Part shown: positions 10,301 to 19,037 of the stretch, piece after piece
Position numbering within the stretch: position 1 is the stretch's first letter
Layout of the letters: the number at the start of each line of letters is the position of its first letter
Source of the DNA: Diphasiastrum complanatum
Lineage: Eukaryota; Streptophyta; Lycopodiopsida; Lycopodiales; Lycopodiaceae
Direction of reading: 5' to 3'
Assembly (NCBI GenBank): GCA_029204225.1
Contig: CM055109.1
Location: 45,708,810 to 45,744,965 of the forward strand
DNA length: 36,156 nucleotides
Translations under genes and position numbers: made by a program
The notes under the pieces: generated by a model
What the model was told of the DNA's origin: nothing
The model's database searches: none
Seen by the model: the letters and a program-made list of their open reading frames with translations, nothing else

Positions 10301-11561
10301 GATTGTACAACATGATATACAAGATAATCAATCAGATTTGAACGAGATTTCATTATTGGATCGAACCTTGGATACACCGATCACTTTTCCATTGAATGTG
10401 CTAAATGTTGGATATCAACGGAATCTATACCAGATCCGATTGAAGATGATCTCATTCTTGTGAGTCGTGCCTTGACTTAGGATAACAATGCAGAACTTAC
10501 TGATGAGCAGATTCCAAATCATATGGATCCGACCAGATTTGGAGTGCATAATGCTCTTGATGAACCAACAATAAAACCGCCCAAAGCAGTTATATTGAAG
10601 GAAGACAAGATCATAGGGTCAATGACGAAGAAAAAAACATTATAATACGGTCCTAAAATGAAAAAATCCTCCTCAAAAGATTGATTCAGAGCATGTGCCA
10701 CCCTTTTACTGGACAAAGGCAAAGGGAAAGTCAAGGATGATTCTACAAGTCAGAATTCTAGCAAGACATCATCGTCTTGGAGTCATCACCTCCACGATCA
10801 ATTCCTGCTAAGAAGGCTAAGCAAAGATCCAAGACAAGTCCTTTTGACAAAGAACAAGCAGAGGTAGTCTAGCATGATATGCCCGAACATTTTAAATGTT
10901 ATACACTGGATGATGTGGTTATCATGTTACCTAAAGCACATTGTGAACCCGAAGAACAGGTTCCAGAATCAAAAGATGTTCATGATGGCCCAGCTAGGAC
11001 ACAGCCAATGAATCTTGCTGAACTAGGAGAACCAGAAAAGATTGTCCAAGTTGGATTTTTTGCAGCCTATTTTCACAGTACTGTACATGCCTATAGATTT
11101 TTGTTCAGAATTGATCAGCCAAACTAGTATTCAGTGTAATGGACCCTCCAAATTCACCTATAAGTTGATTGAATTTGATTCATTTCTCACTTGGGCTAGC
11201 GAAGCTCTTGCCAATTTTTCCAGTGACCAAAGCCTTTCAAACTTTCTGAACTATTTTCTGTTATACACATGTCCCATCTGCAATGGATATCATGATACTT
11301 CCTGCGAAATCTAACAGTACAATTTTTTTTTTTTAAAATGTAAAAAAATCAAAATTCTGACAGACAACACTCCTTATCAGAATTCACAAGTCTTACAGTT
11401 CGATTTATCTGCCTCTCCACGATTTCTTAGCCTGGCCGTGAATTCTATTACGACCAGAAAGACCAGCTTTTGTCCTACACTCTCCATTCTACAAGCAAAC
11501 TGCTCTTTTAGCAAGTATAGTACTGACCTGATCATCTGTACTCTCCCCTACACTCTGCATC
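10301..11561 (+). pseudogene. Degenerate post-gag region of Gypsy B
   Basis: Short plus-strand frames such as EDDLILVSRALT, DPTRFGVHNALDEPTIKPPK and MPEHFKCYTLDDVVIMLPK (10879 onward) look like former coding sequence with stops between them. I recognised no retropepsin or RT motif. By position it is probably the gag-pol linker of B, but that is inference. A T-rich run lies near 11325, and from about 11340 no coding signal is seen until the element C gag start. Confidence 0.4.
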
Positions 11562-12381
11562 ATGTCTCGTGACTGTGCTAAATCTTCTAATCCGGCTCCT
11601 CTACGACTAGAATGCAAAATTCCACGTATTGATGCAACAACGTACGATGGAGAATCTGACCCAGTCCGTTTTCTCCAAGATTTTGATAATGCATGCCATT
11701 TTTTATAAAGATACCTCTGAAACTGAAAAGCTTCGCCTATTTCCCATGGTACTCTATGGAACAACCAAAGAGTGGTATCTGAATCTCGAATCTCTTGATC
11801 TTGCTTTTTGGACCACCCTCAAGGACGCTCTCGTCAAGCGTTTCAAACCATCTAAACTGACTTAGAGCCCATTCATCCAAATAACCCATATCAAGATACA
11901 TCACGAAGAGTTTGTTCGAAACTACATTGAGCATTTTAAATGTCTCAAAGTAGAATGTGTTGATGAAAATATCACCGAACGTATGGCCATAAAATTGTTC
12001 TTGGTTGGATCGCCAAAAAACATCCGCCGTGAACTCAAACCAGTTGACCTTTATGATCAACTTAAAGATGTGATGACTGATGGTTTCCATGTGGTGAGGA
12101 AGACGAAGGTTTTGACGATGACTTTGACCATCGTGAAAAGAAATCTAAGAATCCGGACCGTCCTAATCACCCGAAGTATGATAATATTGCCCAATCTTCT
12201 GAACTTCTACATCAAATGGAAACTTGGCAAAAAGCTCAACAAGGCTCATATGGATAAACTCACCGCCGATTTTCAAACCGCCATGAAACAAATTGCTGAA
12301 AAATCCTTTCCAACAAGAGAAAATGTCTGGTGTCTAATCTGCTTACAGCATCACACTGCTAATAAATGCCCTCAACTGTGA
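11562..12381 (+). pseudogene. Gypsy C gag with zinc knuckle 1
   Basis: The likely ATG at 11562-11564 opens MSRDCAKSSNPAPLRLECK and continues to IPRIDATTYDGESDPVRF. One base shift near 11702 moves the frame to FYKDTSETEKLRLFPMVLYG, TTKEWYLNLESL and LVKRFKPSKL, then a TAG. Further capsid sequence reads EFVRNYIEHFKCLKVECVDE and LVGSPKNIRRELKP. The knuckle at 12331-12369 is C-LI-C-LQH-H-TANK-C (CX2CX3HX4C), followed by PQL and TGA. The order and motifs are those of a plant Gypsy gag; the frameshifts make it non-functional. Confidence 0.85.
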
Positions 12382-13960
12382 AACCATTTTCCAGCAGCAA
12401 CCAGACCCACAATCTATCGAGCATATCGCCCCTACCCTCCACAATAGCCTGTGCCACGACCAACTGCACCAAATCAATACCAATCACCACATCAAAAATT
12501 TGTCGTTAATCAACCTGCCCCACAACACGCTGTCCATAATCTTAATCTGAATACCATCGATCCGGCAACCTACCTATGTGGAAGACAATACTCAACCGCA
12601 ATACTCTACTGAAACGATTGTTTATTATACCTATGATTCTAATGCTCAAACAATGGATCCCAATGCCCAGGCTTACAATCCAAACCAAGTTGTCTTTGCT
12701 ACACATCAACTGCCCGCAATATGACGATGTTTTGTCTGTGTAGGTAAGCGTCCTAGTATTCACTACCCAGATAAACTCTGTTTTCCTCCAGGTTGTGAAA
12801 ACTGTGGTATTGAACATCACGTGAAGGACTGCCCATCCCGATCCAAACTTGCTGCTCTTGTCTGTTCAATGCAAGTAGAAACTTTACCAGTTGAAACTCC
12901 TCCTGCTTGGATCTTGACTCGGGCACAAACCTAATGCCAAGCCCCTACACTTGCACCCAGCAAAACTCAGCAGCAAGTTATCCCTCTAAGTGAAGATTCA
13001 ACCCCGATAGTTTACCCTCACCCATCTGAAAAAATTCGGTTGCATCATCAGTATTGCCAGCAAATCTGCAATGCCGACCAACAATCTTCCACTTCCCATA
13101 AAATACCTCACAAGCCTTTTGAAAGCAAACCCCTTGAAGGTACCGAAGTCTGGGGAGATTTACTACAAGCCAATGTCACTCTTCCTTTCTGTGTTCTTTG
13201 GAAGCATGCTGGCAAATGGAAACACCAAATCCAATCCAATAGCACCACCAACCCTGATGAGTTGTCTAAAATGCCCTTACATCTAACCAATCCACTTAGC
13301 GAACGAGGCAACATCAAATCTCAGCTAGCCATCACCAATCATGTGAGGTTTTAGTGGTACTCGATGGTGGCTCTGGTGTCAATATTATTTCCACATCCCT
13401 CATTCTAGAATGAAATCTAAGAGACAAGCTGGCCAAATCCACTTGTCAGCTTTGGATGGCTGATCAAAGTGTGGTCCGACCTACCGGTTTCCTTCCACAA
13501 GTGTTGATCAAACAAGGAGGTCTCAAGTTTTTTGTCGATCTAGTAGAACTTGATATTTCCAATAATGCCTATTCATATGAATTACTACTTGGTCGTCCGT
13601 GGCTCACCAATGCAAGAGTCGTTCATGACTGGAACAAAGGCTGAGTTACTTTTGGAAATCGTGACAGTTCTGTCACCATTGATTCAATGGACAAACTCAA
13701 ACCTGCATGCATCCATGATGAAGGTTCCTCGACCACTAACTCAGTGTTTGAACTATACCAGTCCAGCCACGAAAAAGGTCATTATGTTAAATCTACTGAT
13801 ATCATAAACTGGAGTCACAGTCTAGCTACCATTGATTGTGTGAATGCCGATTACTATGCTCAGCATTAGGATAGTTGTACCTCTCCACTCTCAATCGATC
13901 ATGACCAATTACTTGATCTAGCACTGATCCTTTTTGTGTAAATGACGATCGTGCCATGTC
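12382..13960 (+). pseudogene. Gypsy C second zinc knuckle and retropepsin
   Basis: A Pro/Gln-rich linker (12390-12720) precedes a second knuckle at 12794-12832, C-EN-C-GIE-H-HVKD-C, again CX2CX3HX4C. The retropepsin begins near 13340: CEVLVVLDGGSGVNIISTSL with the active-site Asp at 13363-13365 (Asp-Gly-Gly instead of Asp-Ser/Thr-Gly). It ends YSYELLLGRPWLTNARVVHD, which matches the usual protease C-terminal LGRPWL motif. Stops occur after LILE, after WNKG and elsewhere. What follows to about 13960 looks like a degraded protease-RT linker. Confidence 0.8.
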
Positions 13961-14000
13961 TTACGGTGGGCTTTCTTTGCTACTAACGCATGAACTTCCA

Positions 14001-14297
14001 TCAATCAACTGCATCTCTACTTGTAGAAATAACATTACCATCGAGTGGTAATCCAAGGGCGATAGAAAAAACTTCTTCCAAAATTGTAAAGAACTTGCTT
14101 CGAACATGAACTTTAAAATCAACTTCAGATACTGAATGGATGGAATTAACAAACTCAGTGTTGACTTCAAAAAGCATGATTGAAGGTTCCACCTTCACAT
14201 TTTCCAACCTGCATTGATCCAGAAGAGACTTGATTGATGCCAGTCGGATTCCTGCACGTGTTTTCCAGGTAATAGTAGAGCTTGATCCTGATGCCAT
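14001..14297 (-). CDS. Unassigned 98-residue protein
   Basis: I do not recognise this family. The ATG at 14295-14297 has a good plant context (AAATGGC), and the protein starts MASGSSSTITWKTRAGIRLA. It is mixed in composition, looks globular, has no signal peptide or membrane segment, and ends in a TGA at 14001-14003. The block FFTILEEVFSIALGLPLDG is hydrophobic-amphipathic. The gene lies downstream of the pol of Gypsy D and in the same sense, after a motif-rich tract (14460-15190). It could be an extra 3' ORF of D, the first ORF of another truncated element, or exon 1 of a broken gene. A plus-strand open stretch overlaps only its 3' end. Confidence 0.35.
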   Translation of the reverse strand: MASGSSSTITWKTRAGIRLASIKSLLDQCRLENVKVEPSIMLFEVNTEFVNSIHSVSEVDFKVHVRSKFFTILEEVFSIALGLPLDGNVISTSRDAVD

Positions 14298-14471
14298 TTG
14301 GTCGAATAATAGATGAAGACTTCAAAGATCGCAAGAGTTTGTGATAGAAGGCTTGATCGTAAAGATAATGATCGTAAGTAATGTAAGAAAGCATAAAAAA
14401 TGCAAGAAGAAAGTGTGAGGAGGAAAATAGAGAAATGACTATGATATGTCATGGAAGTGTGGAGAGGATGA

Positions 14472-14489
14472 TGACGTGACATATGTCAC
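14472..14489. promoter_or_regulatory. TGACG motif joined to a 14-bp palindrome
   Basis: GTGACATATGTCAC (14476-14489) is a perfect palindrome, and TGACG (14472-14476) overlaps its left edge. TGACG is the core of bZIP/TGA-factor sites. It lies about 180 bases upstream of the unassigned ORF starting at 14297 on the minus strand. Confidence 0.45.
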
Positions 14490-14620
14490 TTCCTTTATTA
14501 ATGGCGTGCATGGCTCATAGTTTCATAATATGATTTGACAGAACAGTCTTAATGGTGGTAAGACCGTTTCTAAAAAGAAAATAATAATATAAAAAATCCG
14601 TTTTTTTGTTTAGGCGTAAA

Positions 14621-14654
14621 CACGTGTGAATAATGATGACCACGTGGCCATCAT
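14621..14654. promoter_or_regulatory. Two CACGTG G-boxes, 20 bases apart
   Basis: CACGTG occurs at 14621-14626 and 14641-14646. The second is the centre of a 22-base dyad, ATGATG-A-CCACGTGG-C-CATCAT (14633-14654), with one mismatched pair. G-boxes bind bZIP and bHLH factors. Whether they serve the LTR of D or the neighbouring ORF is not known. Confidence 0.5.
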
Positions 14655-14689
14655 CTTAAATAGATGGATACAAAAAGTCGGTCGAGAGA

Positions 14690-15190
14690 TTTTCAAAAGA
14701 TTCTCAAAAATATGCTAGAAAGATTCTTAAAAAGTTCTAGAATGGTTCCAAAAAAGGTTCTCAAAAAGATTCTTGAAAGATTCTCAAAATACTCTAGAAA
14801 ATAGGCTAGAAAAGATTCTTGAAAGATTCTACAAAAGATAATAGAAAAATTCACGAAAAGTTCTCGAAAAGATTTTTAGTAAGATGCTAGAAATTTTTTT
14901 GGAAATAAAATATACTAGAAAAACTCTCAAAAAATTGGAGAAAGATGCTAGAAAATTCTCGAAAGGATGAGAATGCATTCTCTTCTCTCCCGGAATTGCA
15001 ATCTCGAACATTCCTTTTCTAAGCACAGCCCGTCTCACAATTCAAATAAATTTGAAGAATAAGAAGAATGGGAGGAATAAAATCGAAAGATTCTAGAAAA
15101 AGAATGCTAGAAAATGGTAGAAAATCACAAAGAATTCAAGAAAAGATACTAGAAAAGTTGTGAAAAATTCCAGAAAGATTCAAGAAAAAA
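14690..15190. repeat. Degenerate AGATTCTAGAAAA-type array with ten TTCnnGAA dyads
   Basis: The tract is built from imperfect copies of about 11-14 bases, all variants of AGATTCTnGAAAA. TTCnnGAA starts at 14735, 14770, 14816, 14850, 14861, 14956, 15091, 15135, 15168 and 15179. TTCnnGAA is the dyad inside heat-shock elements, but neighbouring dyads here are joined by three bases (GAAnnnTTC) instead of the canonical two. The array starts directly after the integrase stop of Gypsy D, so it is the 3' non-coding or U3 part of that element. Confidence 0.7.
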
Positions 15191-15196
15191 AATTGG

Positions 15197-16522
15197 TCAA
15201 AGATAATATTTCTTGAGTCTGGACCCGTTAATTCGAGTCGGGAATAGTTCACCTTCAAGTGATTGGAGTTGAACAGAACCATTCTCGAACACCTCTATTA
15301 CTTTATAAGGTCCGAGCCATCTCATATGAAGTTTTCCAGGGGACTTCTGATGTCGAGTATCATAGATCAACGCAAAGTCATCAACTTTAAGATCACTTTT
15401 TATGATACAACTATCATTCTTTTTCTTTTGTTGTTTCTGGATTTGCTCCGTTAGTTTTTGTGAATTTGAACGAGCTTCAGATAGTTCTTCAATAGTCGTC
15501 AACCTTTCGTTAATACATTCTGCATATGTTCGTTGAGCTTGTATACAAAAAGTTGGCACCTCGAATTCAATAGGTAAGATAGGATGCATACCATAAGTGA
15601 AAAAATATGGTGTTTGCTTCGTCGTGATCTTCTCTGTGTTTCGATAAGCCCAGAGAACTAAAGGTAATTTTTGATCCCAATCAGTCGCATGTGCAATAGT
15701 AATCTTATTCAAGATCTTGCAAAGTATTCCATTTGCTCTCTCAGTCAACCCGTTTGCTTTTGGATTATAAGGGGTTGTCTTTTTGTGTTTAATCAGAAAA
15801 TACGTTGTCAGCAGCCGTATTGTGTCATTTAAAAAATGTGTACCACGGTCACTAACTAATTCAAGACGACAACCATATCTTGTGATTATAGATTTGAATA
15901 AGAACGCTGCGACAGTTTTTGCATCGTTTCGTTTCGTCGCTTCTGCTTCTAGATTCTTTGTGGCATAATCTGTCACAAGCAAAATATAATGACACTTAGT
16001 GTGTCGAGTCACGGGCTTGATTGGTCCGACAAAGTCAATCCCCCACTTTTCAAATGGTGCAAGAGACAGGATTGGCATCAACGACCAATTCATTGCTTTT
16101 GTTGGCTCTCCAGATCTCTGGCATGGATCACATGATCGTATATAATTTGATACATCCTTGAACAAAGTTGGCCACCAGTACTTGGCAGTCAATATTTTAC
16201 TAACAATGTTTTTTAAAGCATAGTGTCCACCAGCATCCTCTGAATGCAAGGCTTGTACAATCTTTTTAATATCTTCAGTTTCGAGACATCTTCTTAGTTG
16301 ATGATCAACACGAAGCTTGTACAGGACATTGTTAATAATAGTATAAGGTGCTACCTTATATTGGAAAACTATCTTTTTCTCCAAATCATATCCATCCTGA
16401 TATATCTGATCCTTAAGATAGGTAATGATATCAGAATATAATGAATTCGTAGATGAAATTTTGAATAGATTTTTGTTTGGAAAATCATCATTAATTGGTA
16501 TTTCAACTTTTCCCGTGCTGAG
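15197..16522 (-). pseudogene. Gypsy D integrase (domain intact)
   Basis: The frame is open from the stop at 16523-16525 to the TGA at 15194-15196 or so after KKYYL, over 430 codons. It begins with the RNase H-integrase linker (GKVEIPINDDFPN). The H2C2 zinc finger is complete: ALHSEDAGGHYAL followed by SCDPCQ. The catalytic triad is present: GIDFVGPI (Asp), LVSDRGTHF (Asp) and NGLTERANGI (Glu). Then come WAYRNTEKITTKQTPY, YGMHPILPIE and the C-terminal MRWLGPYKVIEV motif. This is the best-preserved retroelement domain in the window. It is called pseudogene because the polyprotein upstream is broken and has no start of its own. Confidence 0.9.
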
Positions 16523-16525
16523 TCA

Positions 16526-17080
16526 CGAGAGATAATCAACATTTGTATGATATTTTCCTTGGCGAAGTTCTACTTCATAAGTAAATTATTGCAAAAGTAG
16601 TACCCATCGAGCAATTCGTCCTGATAAATCTGGTTTATTCACCATATACTTTAGAGCATAGTGATCAACATAGAAAATGAAAGCATATCCCAGCAAATAA
16701 TGCCGAAATTTCTTAACGATAAAAAAATTCCGATGGCTTTCTTTTCTGTGGCCGAATAATTCTTCTCCGAGGCACTTAGTTGTTGACTTGCATAGTATAT
16801 GGGATGGTCTTTCTTCTGATCGTCCTTCTGGCTCAGACAGATGCCAATAGCGAATGCAGAAACATGGACATAACTATGAAATAGAATAGCCCAGTTTGGT
16901 AGTCTCAGAATAGGAGCATTGATCAACCTCTGCTTAAGTTCTTCGAACACTTTCTGTTGTTCGTTTGTCCATAAGTATTCCACTTGTTTCTTAAGTAGAT
17001 GTGTAAGAGCAGCAACAATAGAGACATGATTTTGGATAAATCTTCAATAGTAACTGAAATGTCCTAAGAAAGCTCTTAGT
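16526..17080 (-). pseudogene. Gypsy D RNase H
   Basis: Minus-strand sequence reads RELRAFLGHFSYY, stop (17044-17046; the family has YYRRFI, so CGA to TGA), RFIQNHVSIVAALTHLL, then VEYLWTNEQQKVFEELKQRL, HPIYYASQQLSASEKNYSAT and, after a frameshift near 16710, GYAFIFYVDHYALKYMVNK and GRIARWVLLLQ. Two more stops at 16586-16588 (TAA) and 16523-16525 (TGA in VDYLS*LS, family LSRL) end the region. It links RT to integrase. Confidence 0.85.
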
Positions 17081-17926
17081 TCACGTAGTTGTTGGTATCA
17101 TGAGGTTCTTTATAAAATCGAATTTATCTTTATCGACCTCTATTCCTCTGTTTGATATTTTGTGTCCAAGTAAAATTCTTTCTTTCATATAGAAAAAACA
17201 TATTTTTGGGTGAAGCGATAAACAAGTATCTCGACACCATTGCAATGTAATTTTCAGCTTCTGTATATGTGTTTTTACATCGCTATAAACACAAAAATCA
17301 TCAATAAAAATTTCAAGAAAAGTTCTTAGAAAGGCAGCAAAAATTAACATTATAATTCGCTGAAAAGTCGCTGGTGCGTTGCAAAGGCCAAAGGGCATTT
17401 TGTTGTATGCAGAAGTGCCCCAGTCTGTAGTAAACGTGGTCTTTGAACGATCCTCCTTCCTTACTCCAACCTGATTGTAACCAAAGAAATCGTCACAGAA
17501 ACTATAACGTTCTTGACCAGCAACCTGATCTAAGATAGAATCAATGAAGGGTAAATGATGATGATCCTTCCTTGTGGCAGTATTGAGCTTTTTGAAATTC
17601 TGGCATATTCGAATTTTTCCAGTCTTCTTCTTTGGAACAACAACAATGGGAGACACCCATTTGCTACTTAAGATGGGGTAAATAATACCTACCTTAAGGT
17701 GCTTGTTGAGTTCGTCTTTTACCATGAGGGATTATTTTGGATTGAGTCTATACTGTCTCTGCCAAACAGGTGCAACATCTTCTTTAAGATCAATACAGTG
17801 TTCTCCGAATTCGACATGTATTCCTTTCAAATCGTCGAGCGACCAAGCAAATACATCTTTGTACTCCTTCAGCAATTCTGTGAATTCAGCTAATTTCATC
17901 TCTCCAAGAGATTTTGAGACATGCAA
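17081..17926 (-). pseudogene. Gypsy D reverse transcriptase
   Basis: The upstream part gives EYKDVFAWSLDDLKGI and RQYRLNPK, then a TAA at 17732-17734. The same frame continues with WVSPIVVVPKKKTGKIRICQ, PFIDSILDQVAGQERYSFCD, NKMPFGLCNAPATFQRIIM and the catalytic motif FIDDFCVYS, then GHKISNRGIEVDKDK. The motif-A region reads FCDDFFGYNQ where the family has F-x-D-G-F-S-G-Y, so its Gly and Ser are changed although the Asp remains. The stop and those changes make it inactive. Confidence 0.9.
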
Positions 17927-18480
17927 AATCTGCTAGGTGCAAGTTAAATTAGTTCAGTAGAATCTGGTAGAATGATACCTTCCGTCATACTTGCCTTGGT
18001 ATGGCAATGAATTTTGCGTATGGTTGAATCCATAGATATATTCTTGTCATCAGCCTGAAGAGATCCAATATTAGTCACTATGTCATAGTCTTTCATCTTT
18101 GCTTTCAAGATTGGCTGGTCAATAGTTTGGTTTTCATTATTTCATTGTCCCCTTCCTCGAACGTGACCTTCTTCCTCTGCAGCAACTGACTGTAATTCAG
18201 TATTGATAATTTATTTTGCTTCTGCTGAGATGTCTTTTGCAAATAAATTTGCAGCATTACGGTCATAATCAGAGTCATCTTTAAGATCTTCTTTGGTTAT
18301 AGATTTGTTTGTTGACTTGCTCAAAGATTTCTTCTTCGAAGAATTTTTGTGCTTCATTGAAGAAGATTTTGATTCAGGCTTTGAAGAGCCTTTGCTTCTT
18401 GTGGTGACTTTAAATAGTTTTTCTACGTCACTTGGCATGGACTGGTCTTCTGTCTTTGCCAATTTTCTTTCAATAATCAA
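17927..18480 (-). pseudogene. Gypsy D gag-pol linker; retropepsin not found
   Basis: A Lys/Ser-rich segment (KHKNSSKKKSLSKSTNKS, 18211-18480) follows the knuckles. After several stops comes DYDIVTNIGSLQADDKN and TKASMTEGIILPDSTELI. I could not find a DTG/DSG protease motif in any minus frame, so the retropepsin is probably deleted. Confidence 0.5.
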
Positions 18481-19037
18481 TCCTCTGCACTACAGCATTA
18501 GTCGAAGCTTTTGTTTTCGAGTTTGCAGCAGCTGGTGTTGCTACATACTGGTATTCTGGTCGTGGCTTCTGTGGCTGAGGGCAGTCAGGATACTTGTGGC
18601 CATGCTCCCTACAGTTCGAACATAGCGGTACATATCCAATCGACCTTCGTGGCTGAGGACAGTTAGGTGAAAAATGTCCTGGCTCTCCATAGTTGTAACA
18701 ATTTCCCGACACTGGTTTAGTCGTAGTTTGTATCTTCGCTGCTCCAACAAATTCTGGAGGATTGCGTCTTTTTGGTGCAAACTTTGGTCTATCCTGCTGG
18801 GCTGATGCTGCAGTACCCTGAACATAATTAGTAGTTGCATCATTTTGAAAAATGAAGAGTACCTCCTAGGCAGGATCTTCAATATACTTTACATTCACAG
18901 GTTGTGTAGTCTTTCTTAGAATGTCCAGAAGTTCCACATTTCGTACACCATATTCATGTGTTATAAGAAGAAGCTTTTGGTCTTTTGTCTGCAACTTCAG
19001 ATATCTGCACTTTCAAATCATTAAATTTCTTATTAAC
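18470..19037 (-). pseudogene. Gypsy D gag C-terminus with two zinc knuckles
   Basis: From the junction at 19037 the frame reads VNKKFNDLKVQISEVADKRP, then after a shift HEYGVRNVELLDILRKTTQP. A stop follows, then FAPKRRNPPEFVGAAK and two knuckles: CYNYGEPGHFSPNC (second Cys changed to Tyr, consistent with TGT to TAT) and CSNCREHGHKYPDC, a correct CX2CX4HX4C. The frame ends ANSKTKASTNAVVQRIDY and a stop. The N-terminal capsid part is missing. Confidence 0.8.

Larger units (their letters stand above)
7836..11330 (+). mobile_element. Gypsy LTR retrotransposon B (defective, gag part)
   Basis: A TG...CA LTR, a TGGCGCCG-type primer-binding site, a leader of about 850 bases and a retrotransposon gag follow each other on the plus strand. 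This layout and the primer type are typical of the plant Tat/Athila side of Ty3/Gypsy. Protease, RT, RNase H and integrase of this element were not found before element C starts near 11562, and no second LTR matching 7836-8579 was seen. The right boundary is an estimate. Confidence 0.75.
11562..13970 (+). mobile_element. Gypsy element C (gag-protease part, same lineage as B)
   Basis: A second gag and a retropepsin lie in the same orientation as B. The two gags share aligned blocks (IPRIDATTYDGESDPVRFLQ against LDLPKYNGLTDPVRFLH; FPTRENVWCLIC against FPTRKNVWCSIC), so they are relatives rather than one element. No LTR, primer site, RT or integrase belonging to C was seen. C seems truncated at both ends; the right end near 13970 is where recognisable plus-strand coding stops. 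Confidence 0.7.
15197..19037 (-). mobile_element. Gypsy LTR retrotransposon D (defective)
   Basis: On the minus strand the order is gag with two CCHC knuckles, RT, RNase H, integrase: Ty3/Gypsy order. No chromodomain follows the integrase. The 5' side (gag N-terminus, leader, 5' LTR) is missing at a junction near 19037 with the oppositely oriented Copia E, and no retropepsin was found between gag and RT. At least four in-frame stops are present in pol, and frameshifts separate RT from RNase H and split RNase H. Confidence 0.92.

Noticed and set aside
11489-12090. Minus-strand open frames opposite the Gypsy C gag
   Set aside because: They are shadows of the plus-strand gag, whose capsid motifs are clear.
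14195-14482. Minus-strand 95-codon frame with hydrophobic segments (HFSIFLLTLSSCIFYAFL)
   Set aside because: It overlaps the better-supported 14001-14297 ORF in another frame and looks like leader sequence; the hydrophobicity comes from T-rich DNA.
14690-15190. CRISPR-like array
   Set aside because: Units are short, imperfect and contiguous without unique spacers, and the genome is a plant's.
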